DNA of 64,000 nt, taken from NCBI RefSeq assembly GCF_021044775.1, contig NZ_JAJNOQ010000006.1:100458-164457 (forward strand), given 5' to 3'. Below, in pieces: positions 47,462 to 56,905 of the stretch; positions within the stretch are counted from its first letter, which is position 1, and the number at the start of each line of letters is the position of its first letter. The stretch is from Paraeggerthella hominis. GTDB lineage: Bacteria; Actinomycetota; Coriobacteriia; Coriobacteriales; Eggerthellaceae. Under the pieces are notes generated by a model. That model saw only the letters and a program-made list of their open reading frames with translations, searched no databases and was not told the origin of the DNA. Made by a program: the position numbers and the translations under genes.

Positions 47462-49318
47462 TTAGGCTCCAAGCGCGTTTTTCGCGGCGTTCGTGCCGGC
47501 GGTTCGACCGAACGTGACGCAATCGGCTATAGCGTTTCCTCCCAACCGGTTGCTGCCGTGAATGCCGCCGGTGCATTCTCCGCACGCGAACAGGCCTTCA
47601 ACCGGAGATCCGGAAGGGGCGAGCGCTCGGGTATCCACGTCGATGCGGACGCCGCCCATAGTGTGATGGACGGTGGGCACCTTGCGGCATGCGTACCAAG
47701 GCCCTTCGGTCAGTTGCTGGTCGGCGGTGTTTGTCGCCTTGAATCCGAAGGGATCCTCGGCTTCTCCGGACACTGTTTTGTTATAGCCGTCGATGGCCTC
47801 CTGCAGTTTGACTGCGTCCATCTTGGTTTTGCTGGCCAGGTCTTCAATGGTTTCCCCTTTGACGATGTGGCCGAGGGCGAGCATGTTCTCGATGGTTGCC
47901 CCGTTCGCATCAGGTTGCGTTTCCGAAGGATATCGAACTTTGTTAACGACGATCCAGTACGTGGAATCGGGCTGCGCAAAGATGGCCTTGCACAGGGTGT
48001 CGCGCTCGGCTCCTTCGTTGACGAAACGTTCGCCGTTTTTGTTCACGAAAATGCGATTGCGTCCTGACGTGCGGATGTCCTCCATAAGCCCGGTGCCTGG
48101 CGTGCCGCATGGATGTAGTTGGATATCGGGCAATCCCACCAGTTCTGCGCCGGCCGCTTCGGCCAGCTTGAGGCCTTCGCCTTGCGCGCACGGCTTGATG
48201 TTCGTGCAGCCTATGGAGTCATCCAGTTTGACATCGGCCCATACGCCGGTGTTGACGCGCTGGCGATACTCGACGTTTGCTCCGAATCCGCCGGTTGCGA
48301 TGACGACGGATCGAGCCTGAACCGTGACAGGTTGCTTGCCGCGATGGACGGCCTTCACGCCCGCAACCTTGCCGCCCTCGGTTATGAGCTCCTGTGCTTG
48401 CATTTCGTTGAGAAGGGCCAGCTGATCGGGGTGATCTTCGATGAACTTTTGGAAAGACCGAATATACGTGTTGCCCGAAGGGGTTGCGGGATAATGACTG
48501 CGTTCTCCCAGGGAGCCGGTCGCCGAACCTACTTCGGGCTTGAATTCGACGCCGATCGACTCGAGCCAATGGACGGAATCGAGCGCGTTGTCGGTGAGGT
48601 ATCGGATGAGCTCGGGCGTGCCTTGGCCGTGCCCTCCCTCGTAAGTGACTTCGTAAAACTTTTCAGTCGAATCTTCGATGCCCTGCTTTTGTTGACGCTC
48701 GGGGTCTACTGCGTTGAGCGCGCCTTCCGATACGTTTGTAGAGCCTCCGGTGATTCCGCATTTTTCGATGACGACGACTTTTGCTCCCGCTTGGGCTGCC
48801 GAAATTGCCGCGGTCAGCCCGGCTCCGCCGCCGCCGATCACGCAGACGTCGGCTGTATAGGAATCTTTGACGATATCTTCCGGCCCGGTGGCTTTCTCTA
48901 AGTCTTTGGCGGCTCCTGCCTGTCCCGCGCACTCTTTCACTCCTTGTTGCAGGCACATGCTGGACAGCGTGGCGCCGGTCACGGAATCCACGTTGAGCGT
49001 TTGGTGCTCTATGATTTGGCTTGCCAAGTCCTGAAGAGCCGATGCCCCTACTCCTAGAGATTCCTGGTTCGTGCTGGCATCGATGGCTGTGATTGCGGTG
49101 TCGGAAAACGTCACGTCGATGGTGAACGGAGCATTGTGCCCCGTCACTTGGGCGCTGTACGTGCCGGCCGTCCAGCTGCCGCCGCTCTTCCCCCCTGATG
49201 CGGGAGCCGTGCAGCCCGCGAGCCCAAGGCTTGTTAGGCCTCCGTACACGCCGAGAAACGCTGCGCCTTGCAAAAACGTTCTTCGACTTATAGAGGAATG
49301 CGTTTCCTGTTGGGTCAT
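47462..49318 (-). CDS. Exported FMN/FAD flavoprotein reductase (fumarate/urocanate reductase-like)
   Basis: A 618-residue flavoenzyme. The signal (SISRRTFLQG) is Tat type and ends in a lipobox LAGC at C36, so it may be lipid-anchored. An FMN-binding domain follows, with the ApbE-attachment motif SVTGAT (T117). Then comes a FAD-binding fumarate reductase domain (CVIGGGGAGLTAAISAA, GNTYIRSFQKF, GGIHGSNRLGGNAI). It resembles the many single-gene 'fumarate reductase flavoprotein' paralogues of Eggerthella, which reduce fumarate, urocanate, acrylates or drugs. AAAGGAGGGG precedes ATG 49318. No cytochrome partner is nearby. Confidence 0.87.
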   Translation of the reverse strand: MTQQETHSSISRRTFLQGAAFLGVYGGLTSLGLAGCTAPASGGKSGGSWTAGTYSAQVTGHNAPFTIDVTFSDTAITAIDASTNQESLGVGASALQDLASQIIEHQTLNVDSVTGATLSSMCLQQGVKECAGQAGAAKDLEKATGPEDIVKDSYTADVCVIGGGGAGLTAAISAAQAGAKVVVIEKCGITGGSTNVSEGALNAVDPERQQKQGIEDSTEKFYEVTYEGGHGQGTPELIRYLTDNALDSVHWLESIGVEFKPEVGSATGSLGERSHYPATPSGNTYIRSFQKFIEDHPDQLALLNEMQAQELITEGGKVAGVKAVHRGKQPVTVQARSVVIATGGFGANVEYRQRVNTGVWADVKLDDSIGCTNIKPCAQGEGLKLAEAAGAELVGLPDIQLHPCGTPGTGLMEDIRTSGRNRIFVNKNGERFVNEGAERDTLCKAIFAQPDSTYWIVVNKVRYPSETQPDANGATIENMLALGHIVKGETIEDLASKTKMDAVKLQEAIDGYNKTVSGEAEDPFGFKATNTADQQLTEGPWYACRKVPTVHHTMGGVRIDVDTRALAPSGSPVEGLFACGECTGGIHGSNRLGGNAIADCVTFGRTAGTNAAKNALGA

Positions 49319-49569
49319 GATGCCCCTCCTTTCGCCCGTTTGAAAACGGGCTTTACGTGGTCCCTGCATCTTGGGACTCTACGGGCGGGAGGGTGCCACG
49401 GGATAGACGCAAAAGGTACTTTGCCCTGTCCAAAACGTACTTTTTGACGAATCTCATTCCTGCAGACGCCGGTTTGCGGTGTGCGGTTCGGTCAGATGGG
49501 TCGGCGTGAGCCTTGCGGCGAGGCTGGTCGTGCGACAGCGGCTTGACTTTGCTGTGAGCAGTGAGCGAA

Positions 49570-49775
49570 GCAGCGGAAAAGCTCGGCGAATAGGGCGCCG
49601 GGCTACAACCCCGGCAACAGCCAGGGGCTGCAACCCCGGCAACAGCCAGGGGCTGCAACCCCGGCAACAGCCAGGGGCTGCGTGCAATAAGCGAGGGGCA
49701 TTGTCGCCCCAAACGGACGCTTTGGCGCCGAAAACCGTCCGTTTGGGGCGACAATGTTCTCCGGCGTGCACCCGC
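49570..49775 (-). repeat. Duplicated segment with family B palindrome, copy 3 (206 bp)
   Basis: It is a copy of 45589-45744, but with three 25-base units instead of one. The palindrome arms here (49699-49719 with 49736-49756) are perfect over 21 bases. Its first 24 bases match the end of the ABC-F coding sequence, although no ABC-F gene is here. The gap 49319-49569 before it shows no gene. Confidence 0.85.
49606..49680. repeat. Three exact 25-bp tandem units
   Basis: Three identical units (49606-49630, 49631-49655, 49656-49680) lie inside family B copy 3. The related single unit in copy 2 (45625-45649) matches at 18 of 25 bases. There are no spacers, so it is not a CRISPR array. Confidence 0.9.
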
Positions 49776-49807
49776 GCGGGCTGGCAGCCCCGATCGGGGC
49801 TGCCGAG

Positions 49808-51034
49808 CTATCGCCAGCTGGTTCCCGTGCGGTCGCGATCGCTCGTCGTGGGCTTCGGCGCCGGGGGCGGCACGGGCACACCGGGCGCGCCCGGTGCGGG
49901 CAGCTGCGAAGTCGGGTTCGTCCCGTGCGACCAGGGGTTGTTCTGCTGCTCGTCGGCTTTCGCCACCTTCATCCAGGCGTCCTCTTGGCGCGCCTCGGCA
50001 ATCCAGTCTTCCTTCGACTTGGTGAACACGCTGCCGATCAGGCAAACGATGCCGCACAGGATGCCGCCCACCACGAACGCGATCCAGCTGATGTAGAACC
50101 CGCCTTGGCCGTCTCGGATAGCGTCTTTGAGCGCGCTTTTGTCCAGGCCGTCCCAGGTGCCAACCTGGTCGAACAGCGGAACGAAGCCCCACACCAGAAA
50201 CACGATAGTAGCCAGCAGCATGATGCACCCGCAGATAACGCCCATGATGCGTTCGGCGCGCACCTGTTCAGGCGTTTTGACGATGGCGGACGGCGGCAGA
50301 TCGGCTCCCAGGTCTTGGCGATGCGTAATGTAGGTAAGCTCGGACAGGTCGTACTTCGACTTTTGCATGCCGGCCCAAATGAGGATCCCCACGGCAAGAG
50401 CCATCGCGAACATGAACGGGCCCATGAGAAGCTCTTCCATGTGAATCCCGCGCACGACGTCGAAAGAGGCGTCTTCCGGAGATAGCCCTACCAGGAAAAT
50501 GACGTCAAGCAGAATGAGCCCTACGCCTCCGGCGATCATGACGGGATAGCGCCGCCCGAATCGCTCGAGCGCGTCGGTGGAATAACGCGGCTCGATGGAG
50601 GGGTTGCGGCGCTTGAACTCCGCGTGATTCATTCCGCCGACGATGAGGAACATCACGCCCACGACCACGAACGACAGCAGTGCAACGGTTTGCAGGTTGC
50701 TCGGCCATCCGAAGGTCTCCAGCAGCGCGATCACGCCGACGCCTACCAAAATGAGCCCCACGCCCATCGCTATGGACAGGTTGTAGCGGTTCATGTGGCG
50801 GTCGTAGCTCTCGGTGTCGTTTTCCTTTACCACGTGCACGCTTCCGCGCATGAGGTCGTCGAGGTTCGTGTGGAACAGGTCGCACAGCGCAAGCAGCTTG
50901 TCCATTTCGGGGTAGTTCGTGCCGGCTTCCCATTTCGATACGGTCTGGCGCGATACGCCAAGCTGCTCGGCAAGCCCTTCCTGGGTCACGCCGTAGTGCT
51001 GGCGAAGGTAGACAAGGTTGTCGGCGAAGCTCAT
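49808..51034 (-). CDS. XRE-type DNA-binding protein fused to a membrane domain
   Basis: A 408-residue protein. The N-terminal Cro/CI-type helix-turn-helix (YGVTQEGLAEQLGVSRQTVSKWE, residues ~14-36) is followed by about six membrane helices and a Pro-rich C-terminal tail. The HTH is at the start of the chain, so the DNA-binding domain faces the cytoplasm. It resembles bacitracin/lantibiotic-type membrane-bound XRE regulators. No partner gene is adjacent. Its role is unknown. Confidence 0.75.
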   Translation of the reverse strand: MSFADNLVYLRQHYGVTQEGLAEQLGVSRQTVSKWEAGTNYPEMDKLLALCDLFHTNLDDLMRGSVHVVKENDTESYDRHMNRYNLSIAMGVGLILVGVGVIALLETFGWPSNLQTVALLSFVVVGVMFLIVGGMNHAEFKRRNPSIEPRYSTDALERFGRRYPVMIAGGVGLILLDVIFLVGLSPEDASFDVVRGIHMEELLMGPFMFAMALAVGILIWAGMQKSKYDLSELTYITHRQDLGADLPPSAIVKTPEQVRAERIMGVICGCIMLLATIVFLVWGFVPLFDQVGTWDGLDKSALKDAIRDGQGGFYISWIAFVVGGILCGIVCLIGSVFTKSKEDWIAEARQEDAWMKVAKADEQQNNPWSHGTNPTSQLPAPGAPGVPVPPPAPKPTTSDRDRTGTSWR

Positions 51035-51225
51035 GTGGTTGGTCCCTTCTGTTTGATCTGATTCATGATACCCGAAGCGCGGCGCCGTACGCTGGGGTGG
51101 CTCGTATGATGCGATTGCGGGCTTGCCCGTTCCACCACTTTGGCGTTGCGTTTCGCTATTTTTTGCGCACGCTCAGGTTGCGTAGGCTGTGACCAGGTAT
51201 TTTGTGTGCTAGATGTCCGTCTTGT

Positions 51226-51292
51226 CATCCTGCGAGACTGAAGAGTCTGCTCGCGGCATTTTGCGATGCGCCTCTTGTTGCGTCGCAGGATG
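51226..51292. repeat. Inverted-repeat element of the CATCCTGCGA type
   Basis: Perfect 10-base arms CATCCTGCGA (51226-51235) and TCGCAGGATG (51283-51292) surround about 47 bases. The GTCATCCTG...GAAGAGTCT wording resembles a family of dispersed repeats common in many bacterial genomes. The whole 51035-51804 gap has no gene that I can support. Confidence 0.55.
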
Positions 51293-51367
51293 CCGCGGAG
51301 GGGCTTGCGCTGCTGCGCGAACGTCCGCGAACCCGGGGCCTGTCAAATCTGGCCGCGCATCGGATTT

Positions 51368-51518
51368 GGCTCAAAATTGCGGACCTGCGCTCTTCGAGAA
51401 GGGCTTCTGCCGAGTATCGAATTTGTTGCACCATGATGAACTGGGCAGTTGATGCAACCGCTCAAAGCAATTGCGAATGATGGGTTGGTTGAGAAGCGCA
51501 GACCCGCAATTTTGAGCC
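51368..51518. repeat. Inverted-repeat element, family D (151 bp)
   Basis: Terminal arms of about 28 bases (51368-51395 and 51491-51518; GGCTCAAAATTGCGG outermost) are near-perfect inverted repeats. A second pair (GTTGCA 51425-51430 with TGCAAC 51453-51458) is nested near the centre. It is of the same build as family A but different in sequence. Confidence 0.7.
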
Positions 51519-51731
51519 GCGGACGGGCGCCCGGCGCGCACCGAAGGGCTGGCGGGTCGAAGGTGCTTCGACAAAGAAAGCGTTCCTTTCGAAACGACGG
51601 GCCGCCTGCAAAACGAGACGCCGTACCCGTTCGCGCTTTGCGTCCCGCGTCCTGCGCCTTGCGCCCTGTGCTTCACGTCAACGGCTTGCAAACTCTTCGC
51701 GGAGAAACAGTGGCGCGCGAAAACGGGCTTT

Positions 51732-51737
51732 ACAATG
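51732..51737 (+). promoter_or_regulatory. Putative -10 box of HAD phosphatase gene
   Basis: TACAAT lies 67 bases before the start codon; no -35 was identified. Confidence 0.3.
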
Positions 51738-51804
51738 AGGGGAGAACATACGAGAGCATACGGAAAAGAAGCGGGCTCGCGGGGAGTCCGCGAAGGAGGC
51801 AAAC

Positions 51805-52599
51805 ATGATCAAGCTTATCGCCAGCGACATGGACGGCACGTTCCTCGATGGAAGCGAGCGGGTGCCCGAAGGGTCGTACGATCTCATTTTGCGCCTGCGC
51901 GACGCGGGCATTCAGTTCGTCGCTTCGTCGGGTCGGCGCTTCGATACGCTGCATGAGTTGTTCGAGCCGGTGGCCGACTGCATGGACTTCGTGGCATCGA
52001 ACGGCGCGCAGGTTATCGTTGGGGGCGAGTTGGTCGACTTAGAGGTGTTCTCGCATGCCGCCGTGCGCCGATTGACTCGCATCGTGGACCTGTTCGACAC
52101 CATGCACCTGGCCCTGTTCGACGAAACCAGCAGCTACCTGCTTGACGACGAAGCGCGCTTCGAGCGCGAGGTGGACAAGAACCTGCCGAACCCGACGCGC
52201 GTATTGGCCGTGCCTTCCCCCACGACGAGCATCCTGAAGGCTTCGGTGTACTGCGACGAGGACGTGATGGATATGGCGTACATCCTCACGCGCGAGCTTG
52301 ACGACGACTTCGTGTTCGCTCCGTCGGGGCGCAAGTGGATCGACGTCATGCAACGCGGCGTGAGCAAGGCGACGGGCATCCAGCAAGTGCTCGACGCGCA
52401 CGGGCTTGCGGCGAACCAGATGATGGCGTTCGGCGATTCCATGAACGACTACGAGATTCTTCGCATGGCAGGTCAAAGCGTAGCCATGGGCAACGGTCGT
52501 TCCGCCATCAAGCAGATTGCGTCGAAAATCATCGGTCCGAACGTCGACAACAGCGTGCAGAAGGAACTGCGCGGGCTGCTGGAGGGCGCACGCAGCTAG
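51805..52599 (+). CDS. Cof-type HAD-IIB phosphatase
   Basis: A 264-residue HAD hydrolase. Motif 1 is SDMDGTFLD at residues 7-15, motif 2 is VASSGR near residue 38, and motif 4 is GDSMNDYEILRMAG near residue 211. The C2-type cap lies between motifs 2 and 4. GGAGG precedes ATG 51805. These enzymes dephosphorylate sugars or cofactors such as FMN or PLP; the substrate is unknown. Confidence 0.88.
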   Translation: MIKLIASDMDGTFLDGSERVPEGSYDLILRLRDAGIQFVASSGRRFDTLHELFEPVADCMDFVASNGAQVIVGGELVDLEVFSHAAVRRLTRIVDLFDTMHLALFDETSSYLLDDEARFEREVDKNLPNPTRVLAVPSPTTSILKASVYCDEDVMDMAYILTRELDDDFVFAPSGRKWIDVMQRGVSKATGIQQVLDAHGLAANQMMAFGDSMNDYEILRMAGQSVAMGNGRSAIKQIASKIIGPNVDNSVQKELRGLLEGARS

Positions 52600-52635
52600 C
52601 GGGAGCGGGCGGCGGCCGTCGACGAAGCGCGGCGT

Positions 52636-54048
52636 CTACAGCTCGGCTTGCGCGGAGCTGCTCACCCGCGCTTCGGGATCGCTGAACGTTTCGCGGTCGA
52701 GCTTGCCCACGGCGTTTGACGCGGTCACGCCGGCAACCATGGAATCGCTCACGTTGAGCGCGGTTCGCCCCATGTCGATCAGCGGCTCGACCGATGCCAG
52801 CAGGCCCACGATCTCGATGGGCAGCCCCATGGTTCCCAGAACGATGAGCGAGGCGAACGTCGCGCCGCCGCCCACGCCCGCTACGCCGAACGAGCTGATG
52901 ACCACCACGGCTATCAAGCCGATGATGAACGTGGGCGAGAACACGTCGATGCCCACCGTGGGCGCGATGATGGTGGCCAACATGGCCGGATAGATGCCCG
53001 CGCATCCGTTTTGGCCGATGGACAGCCCGAAACTGCCGGAGAAGTTGGCCGTGGCGGAATCCACGCCCAGCGCGCGCGTCTGCGTTTCTATGTTGAGGGG
53101 CAGCGCTCCGGCGCTTGTGCGCGCCACGAAGGCGAAGCTCAGAACCGGGAAGGCCTTCTTCAGGTACATGAGGGGGCTGGTGCGGTTCGCCAGCAGGATC
53201 AGGCAGTGCACTGCGAACATGAACGCGATGGCCGCGTAGGATACCAGCACGAATTTTCCCAGATCAAGGATAGCGTTGTAGTCGCTCGTGGCCATGACGT
53301 GCGCGATGAGCGCCATCACGCCGTAAGGCGCAAGCCCCAGCACCATGGACACGATGCGCATGACGATGCCGTACAGGCTGTCGATCAGCTGCTTGAAAAA
53401 CGATGCCTGGCCGGAGTCCTTGTCGCGCAGCTTGAGGTAGGCGATGCCGACGATGGCGGAGAAGATCACAACCGCGATAGTGGAGGTGGAGCGGGTGCCG
53501 GCCAAGTCCGCGAAGATGTTCGTGGGGATGAACGAGAGGATTTCCTGCGGCAGGGTGAGGTTCGCCACCTGCTCCTGGCGGCCTTGCAGCACGTCCATTT
53601 TCGCGGCGTCGACGCTTCCGCTGGTGAAGCTGGCTCCGGCAAGCCCCGTGAACGCGACCGACGCCCAACCGACTAGGGCCGATATCGCCACGGTTCCCAT
53701 CAGCACGGCCAATACGATAGCGCCGATGCGACCGAGGTTCAGCGTGTCTTCGGTGCGGGTGAACGCGCCCACGATAGCCACGAACACAAGCGGCATGACA
53801 AGCATCTTCAAAAGCCCGATGTAGCCCTGCCCGACGATCGACATCCAGTCGAGCGCCACGGTGGCCGCTTCCGCTCCTCGGCCTGCGCCAAGCTGGATGC
53901 CGATGCCCAGCACGATGCCCATGCCTAAGGCGGCGAACACGCGCGGCGTGAATGCGACGCCTTTGCTTTTCAGGACCTTGAGTGCTGCCAAAAGCGCGAC
54001 GAACGCGCCGAGGATGATGAAGGTTGACACTGCTGCTTCTGCGGACAC
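52636..54048 (-). CDS. tcyP: L-cystine:cation symporter TcyP-like (DAACS family)
   Basis: A 470-residue symporter close in sequence order to E. coli YdjN/TcyP. It has the motif MLVMPLVFVAIVGAF, SFIPTNIFADL, ATANFSGSFGLSIGQNGCAG and GVAGVGGGATFASLIV. The start is GTG 54048, with AAGGGAG 5 bases upstream on the minus strand. About eight helices and two re-entrant loops are expected. Cystine uptake would serve Fe-S assembly and thiol supply; a related dicarboxylate or amino acid is possible. Confidence 0.85.
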   Translation of the reverse strand: MSAEAAVSTFIILGAFVALLAALKVLKSKGVAFTPRVFAALGMGIVLGIGIQLGAGRGAEAATVALDWMSIVGQGYIGLLKMLVMPLVFVAIVGAFTRTEDTLNLGRIGAIVLAVLMGTVAISALVGWASVAFTGLAGASFTSGSVDAAKMDVLQGRQEQVANLTLPQEILSFIPTNIFADLAGTRSTSTIAVVIFSAIVGIAYLKLRDKDSGQASFFKQLIDSLYGIVMRIVSMVLGLAPYGVMALIAHVMATSDYNAILDLGKFVLVSYAAIAFMFAVHCLILLANRTSPLMYLKKAFPVLSFAFVARTSAGALPLNIETQTRALGVDSATANFSGSFGLSIGQNGCAGIYPAMLATIIAPTVGIDVFSPTFIIGLIAVVVISSFGVAGVGGGATFASLIVLGTMGLPIEIVGLLASVEPLIDMGRTALNVSDSMVAGVTASNAVGKLDRETFSDPEARVSSSAQAEL

Positions 54049-54149
54049 GAGGACTCCCTTGCTGAGGGCCGCGCGCCGCACGGCCGATTGCGCGTAATTG
54101 TTTGCGTCATGCTAGCATACGCGGTCGGGTTGCGGCGCGCGTTTTTTGT

Positions 54150-55364
54150 CTACCGCTTGTTGAACGGCGTCAGCGTAGCCGGTAGGCCGCCGTCCATGAT
54201 CAGCTTCGGCTCGCCTTCGATGAGCGGGCGGAAATAGGCGATCGCTTCGTCGGTGATGCCCTGGTAGTCCGGGCGGATCCATGCGGCGGGGAACTGCTTC
54301 ACGAAGTTCGCGAACTCGCTGGCGGGACCGGCGAAGAACTCGGCATCGTAGCGACCCTCTGCTGCCGCCGCGGCGTTGCGGCGCACGCCCACCACCTGGC
54401 CGGTGAACGCGGGGTCGGCGCTGCGCATGTGCGCGCTCAATCCCAGGTCATAGGCTTCGTTCACGTCGACAAGGCTTTGGGCGAAGTTGCTCGACCGCGC
54501 GGCGCGCGACAGATCCTGCACCACGCCGCGCGGGACGATGCCCGCATCGACGATCATCTGCTTGAGCGTAGCTGCGGCTCCGCCCAGCACCGCGTGCGCA
54601 AAGCCGTCGTTGGCCGCTTCTCCGGCCGACAGGTAGGCGCCGTTGGCGTAGCGAGCGCCTTCGGATGCGACGATGTAGCATTCGCCCTTCTGGTCGAACT
54701 TCTTCTGCACCTCGGCCAAGAACGCATCCTTGTTGAACGGCGTTTCCGGCAAGATCAGCAGGTCGACGTCGCCGGTGACGCAGGTGCTTGCGGCCAGCCA
54801 GCCCGCATCACGTCCCATGACCTCGAGGACGAACACCTCCGGGCGGGTGTACGCGGCGTAATCCAAATACGTTGCATGCGTGATTTGGCAGGCGACCTTC
54901 GCCGCGCTGGGGAAACCGGGGCAGTGGTCCACGGGAACCAGGTCGTTGTCGACGGTTTTGGGTATGCCGATGAAACGCTTGCTGGGCGCGTGCTCCTGCG
55001 CCCACGATGCCAACGCGTCCACCGTGTCCATGGAGTCGTTGCCGCCGATGTAGAACATGGTGCTGATGTCGTGCGCGTCCATGACGTCGACGAGGCGGCG
55101 GTAATCGGCGTCGTTGCCGCGCTTGAGCTTGTAGCGACACGTGCCAAGCGCCGACGAGGGGGTTTGCTTGAGAACGTCGATATCTCGGCTGGGCAGATCG
55201 GTCAGGTCGTAGAGCTTGCCCGCGAGCGTGCCCTCGATGCCGTGCAGGCCGCCGAACACGCGGTTGTACACGGGGTTCAGCTGGTTGGCGCGAACGACGC
55301 CGGCCAAGCTGGCGTTGATGACGGCGGTGGGCCCGCCGGATTGCGCGACAAGACAATTCGCCAT
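54150..55364 (-). CDS. pfp: PPi-dependent 6-phosphofructokinase
   Basis: A 404-residue phosphofructokinase. The active-site loop reads GGNDS (D110) and the next PKTVDND (K136). In ATP-dependent PFK these positions are Gly (GGDGS, PGTIDND); Asp plus Lys are the known hallmarks of pyrophosphate-dependent enzymes. Motifs MGRDAGW and PETPF also match that group. The start is ATG 55364. It would save ATP in an anaerobe by using PPi. Whether it acts in glycolysis or the reverse cannot be said. Confidence 0.86.
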   Translation of the reverse strand: MANCLVAQSGGPTAVINASLAGVVRANQLNPVYNRVFGGLHGIEGTLAGKLYDLTDLPSRDIDVLKQTPSSALGTCRYKLKRGNDADYRRLVDVMDAHDISTMFYIGGNDSMDTVDALASWAQEHAPSKRFIGIPKTVDNDLVPVDHCPGFPSAAKVACQITHATYLDYAAYTRPEVFVLEVMGRDAGWLAASTCVTGDVDLLILPETPFNKDAFLAEVQKKFDQKGECYIVASEGARYANGAYLSAGEAANDGFAHAVLGGAAATLKQMIVDAGIVPRGVVQDLSRAARSSNFAQSLVDVNEAYDLGLSAHMRSADPAFTGQVVGVRRNAAAAAEGRYDAEFFAGPASEFANFVKQFPAAWIRPDYQGITDEAIAYFRPLIEGEPKLIMDGGLPATLTPFNKR

Positions 55365-55666
55365 GATGCATGCTCCTGTTCTGCGGTGGTGCGGACGTGC
55401 GCCCCCGGCCGGTGCGCGGGGTAGCGTCCTATTATGATCGCACGGAACCGAAGCGGCTCCATTTCCTTGCGCTTTCCACGAGCAACGATTTTCGCGGCCG
55501 GGCGAGCGGCGGCGCGCGCTGCGAAACGCGGCGGCTCGGCAGCGGCGCGGCGCGGGCCGGCGGCGTTTCGCGGCGGGCCGGCGGGCGTGCTGCCAGGCGA
55601 ACATGCGGGCAGCCGCATGCCCTCGCGGGACGCTCTCGCCCGTCTGTCCGTCCGTCCGGCCCTGCG
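55365..55666. other. GC-rich intergenic region between nrdG and pfp
   Basis: Extremely GC-rich between 55490 and 55610, with a possible imperfect inverted repeat around the CTGCGAAACGCGGCGG and GCGGCGTTTCGCGG blocks. A CATAAT -10 candidate for pfp lies near 55433 on the minus strand. No gene is visible. Confidence 0.45.
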
Positions 55667-56371
55667 CTACTTCGATCCTCGTAGCTGCACGGCAGGCACA
55701 TGTGCGCGCAGCTCGGGCAGGAGCGCTTCAAGTTCGTCGACGTCCCATGCATGGAAACGCCCCGGGCCCGCAAGAACGCTTTCCGCGTCCAGGTAGTTTT
55801 GCAGGAACCAGCGGGGAGCGCCCTCGATCCAGCAAGCGATAGCGAGCAGATCGTCGGCCGCGTGCAGCTCCCGCATCACCGTGGTGCGAAACTCGAAGGG
55901 CACGTGCCCTTCCATCAAGAACTCGATCGAGGTCTGCACGGGCGCAAGGTCGAAGCCCGGCACGCCCACGGTTTCCGCATACCGGTACGGCGCGTTCTTC
56001 ACGTCCATGGCCACGTAATCAACGAGATCGGCCTGGACGAGGGCGCGCAGTCGATCGGGGAAGCTGCCGTTGGTGTCCAGCTTCGTGGCGAACCCCCGAT
56101 CGCGCACGCGCGACAGGAAATCTTCGATGCCTGGCTGCAAAAGCGGCTCGCCGCCTGTGACGCACACGCCGTCGAGCAGTCCTTGGCGCTTGTCCAGAAA
56201 CGCGAAGAGCTCGTCGAGGGAAACGGCGTCGGGCGTGCGCGCCGCGTCGATCACCAGGTCGGCGTTGTGGCAGAACGGGCAACGGTAGTTGCACCCTGGA
56301 GTGAACACGGTGGCGGCCGTTTTGCCGGGGAAGTCCAGCAGCGTGAGCTTCTGCAATCCTGCGATGCGCAT
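55667..56371 (-). CDS. nrdG: Anaerobic ribonucleotide reductase activating protein
   Basis: A 234-residue radical SAM activase that generates the glycyl radical in NrdD. The [4Fe-4S] motif CNYRCPFC (C27, C31, C34) is of the C-x3-C-x2-C type, with TGGEPLLQP following. ATG 56371 follows the upstream flavin-oxidase-type gene by 3 bases, so both are in one minus-strand unit. Its partner nrdD (57345-59822) lies divergently. Confidence 0.92.
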   Translation of the reverse strand: MRIAGLQKLTLLDFPGKTAATVFTPGCNYRCPFCHNADLVIDAARTPDAVSLDELFAFLDKRQGLLDGVCVTGGEPLLQPGIEDFLSRVRDRGFATKLDTNGSFPDRLRALVQADLVDYVAMDVKNAPYRYAETVGVPGFDLAPVQTSIEFLMEGHVPFEFRTTVMRELHAADDLLAIACWIEGAPRWFLQNYLDAESVLAGPGRFHAWDVDELEALLPELRAHVPAVQLRGSK

Positions 56372-56374
56372 GAG

Positions 56375-56905
56375 CTAGCGCGCCTGTTCCGCATGGGGGC
56401 TGGCGGGCGCGGCGCCCGATGGGGGAAGGGGCTGGGCTTTGCCGGTCACGCGCCGGATGTCCAACGCCCACACCGAAGTGTTCGGCCCTTCGCAGCGCAT
56501 GGCTTCGCCGATGTGCGCTTTGGCCTCGGGCACGTACTTCGTGCACAGATCCACCAACGCGCGCTTGAACTCGACCCCCGGCTCCACTTCGCGCATGGAT
56601 CCGAACGCCATGGCGGACCGGTAGTACGTGGAGAAATCGCCGTTCGCGAAAAACGGAACCACGTCGGTTACGGCGGTGGCGCATGCGCGCGCGTCGCGCC
56701 GGAAGCAGTCGAACTTGAGGCCGCCCTGGTTCGTGGCGTGCACGTAGAGCGTGCTTCCGCGGCGCACGAACGAAAGCGGCACGCCGTAGGGGGCGCCGCT
56801 TTCGTCGACGGTCGACAGCGTGACGAACGCCGCATCGTCGAGCACGGCGAGCGCTTCGTCAGGGGAGAGGGCGCGGTCGGAGCGCCGCATGGGATGGTCG
56901 ATCAT
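56375..56905 (-). CDS. Pyridoxamine 5'-phosphate oxidase-fold flavoprotein
   Basis: A 176-residue FMN-binding split-barrel protein (PNPOx-like). The strand LVTLSTVDESGAPYGVPLSF-type opening and the FANGDFSTYYRSAMAFG region are typical of the family that includes nitroimidazole-resistance NimA proteins. AAGGAG precedes ATG 56905. It is co-transcribed with nrdG and lies on the shared divergent region with nrdD. A role as flavin reductase or in detoxification is possible; the substrate is unknown. Confidence 0.75.
   Translation of the reverse strand: MIDHPMRRSDRALSPDEALAVLDDAAFVTLSTVDESGAPYGVPLSFVRRGSTLYVHATNQGGLKFDCFRRDARACATAVTDVVPFFANGDFSTYYRSAMAFGSMREVEPGVEFKRALVDLCTKYVPEAKAHIGEAMRCEGPNTSVWALDIRRVTGKAQPLPPSGAAPASPHAEQAR

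Noticed and set aside
49606..49680. Three tandem repeats as a possible CRISPR array.
   Set aside because: The units abut with no spacers and are only 25 bases; no cas genes are present.
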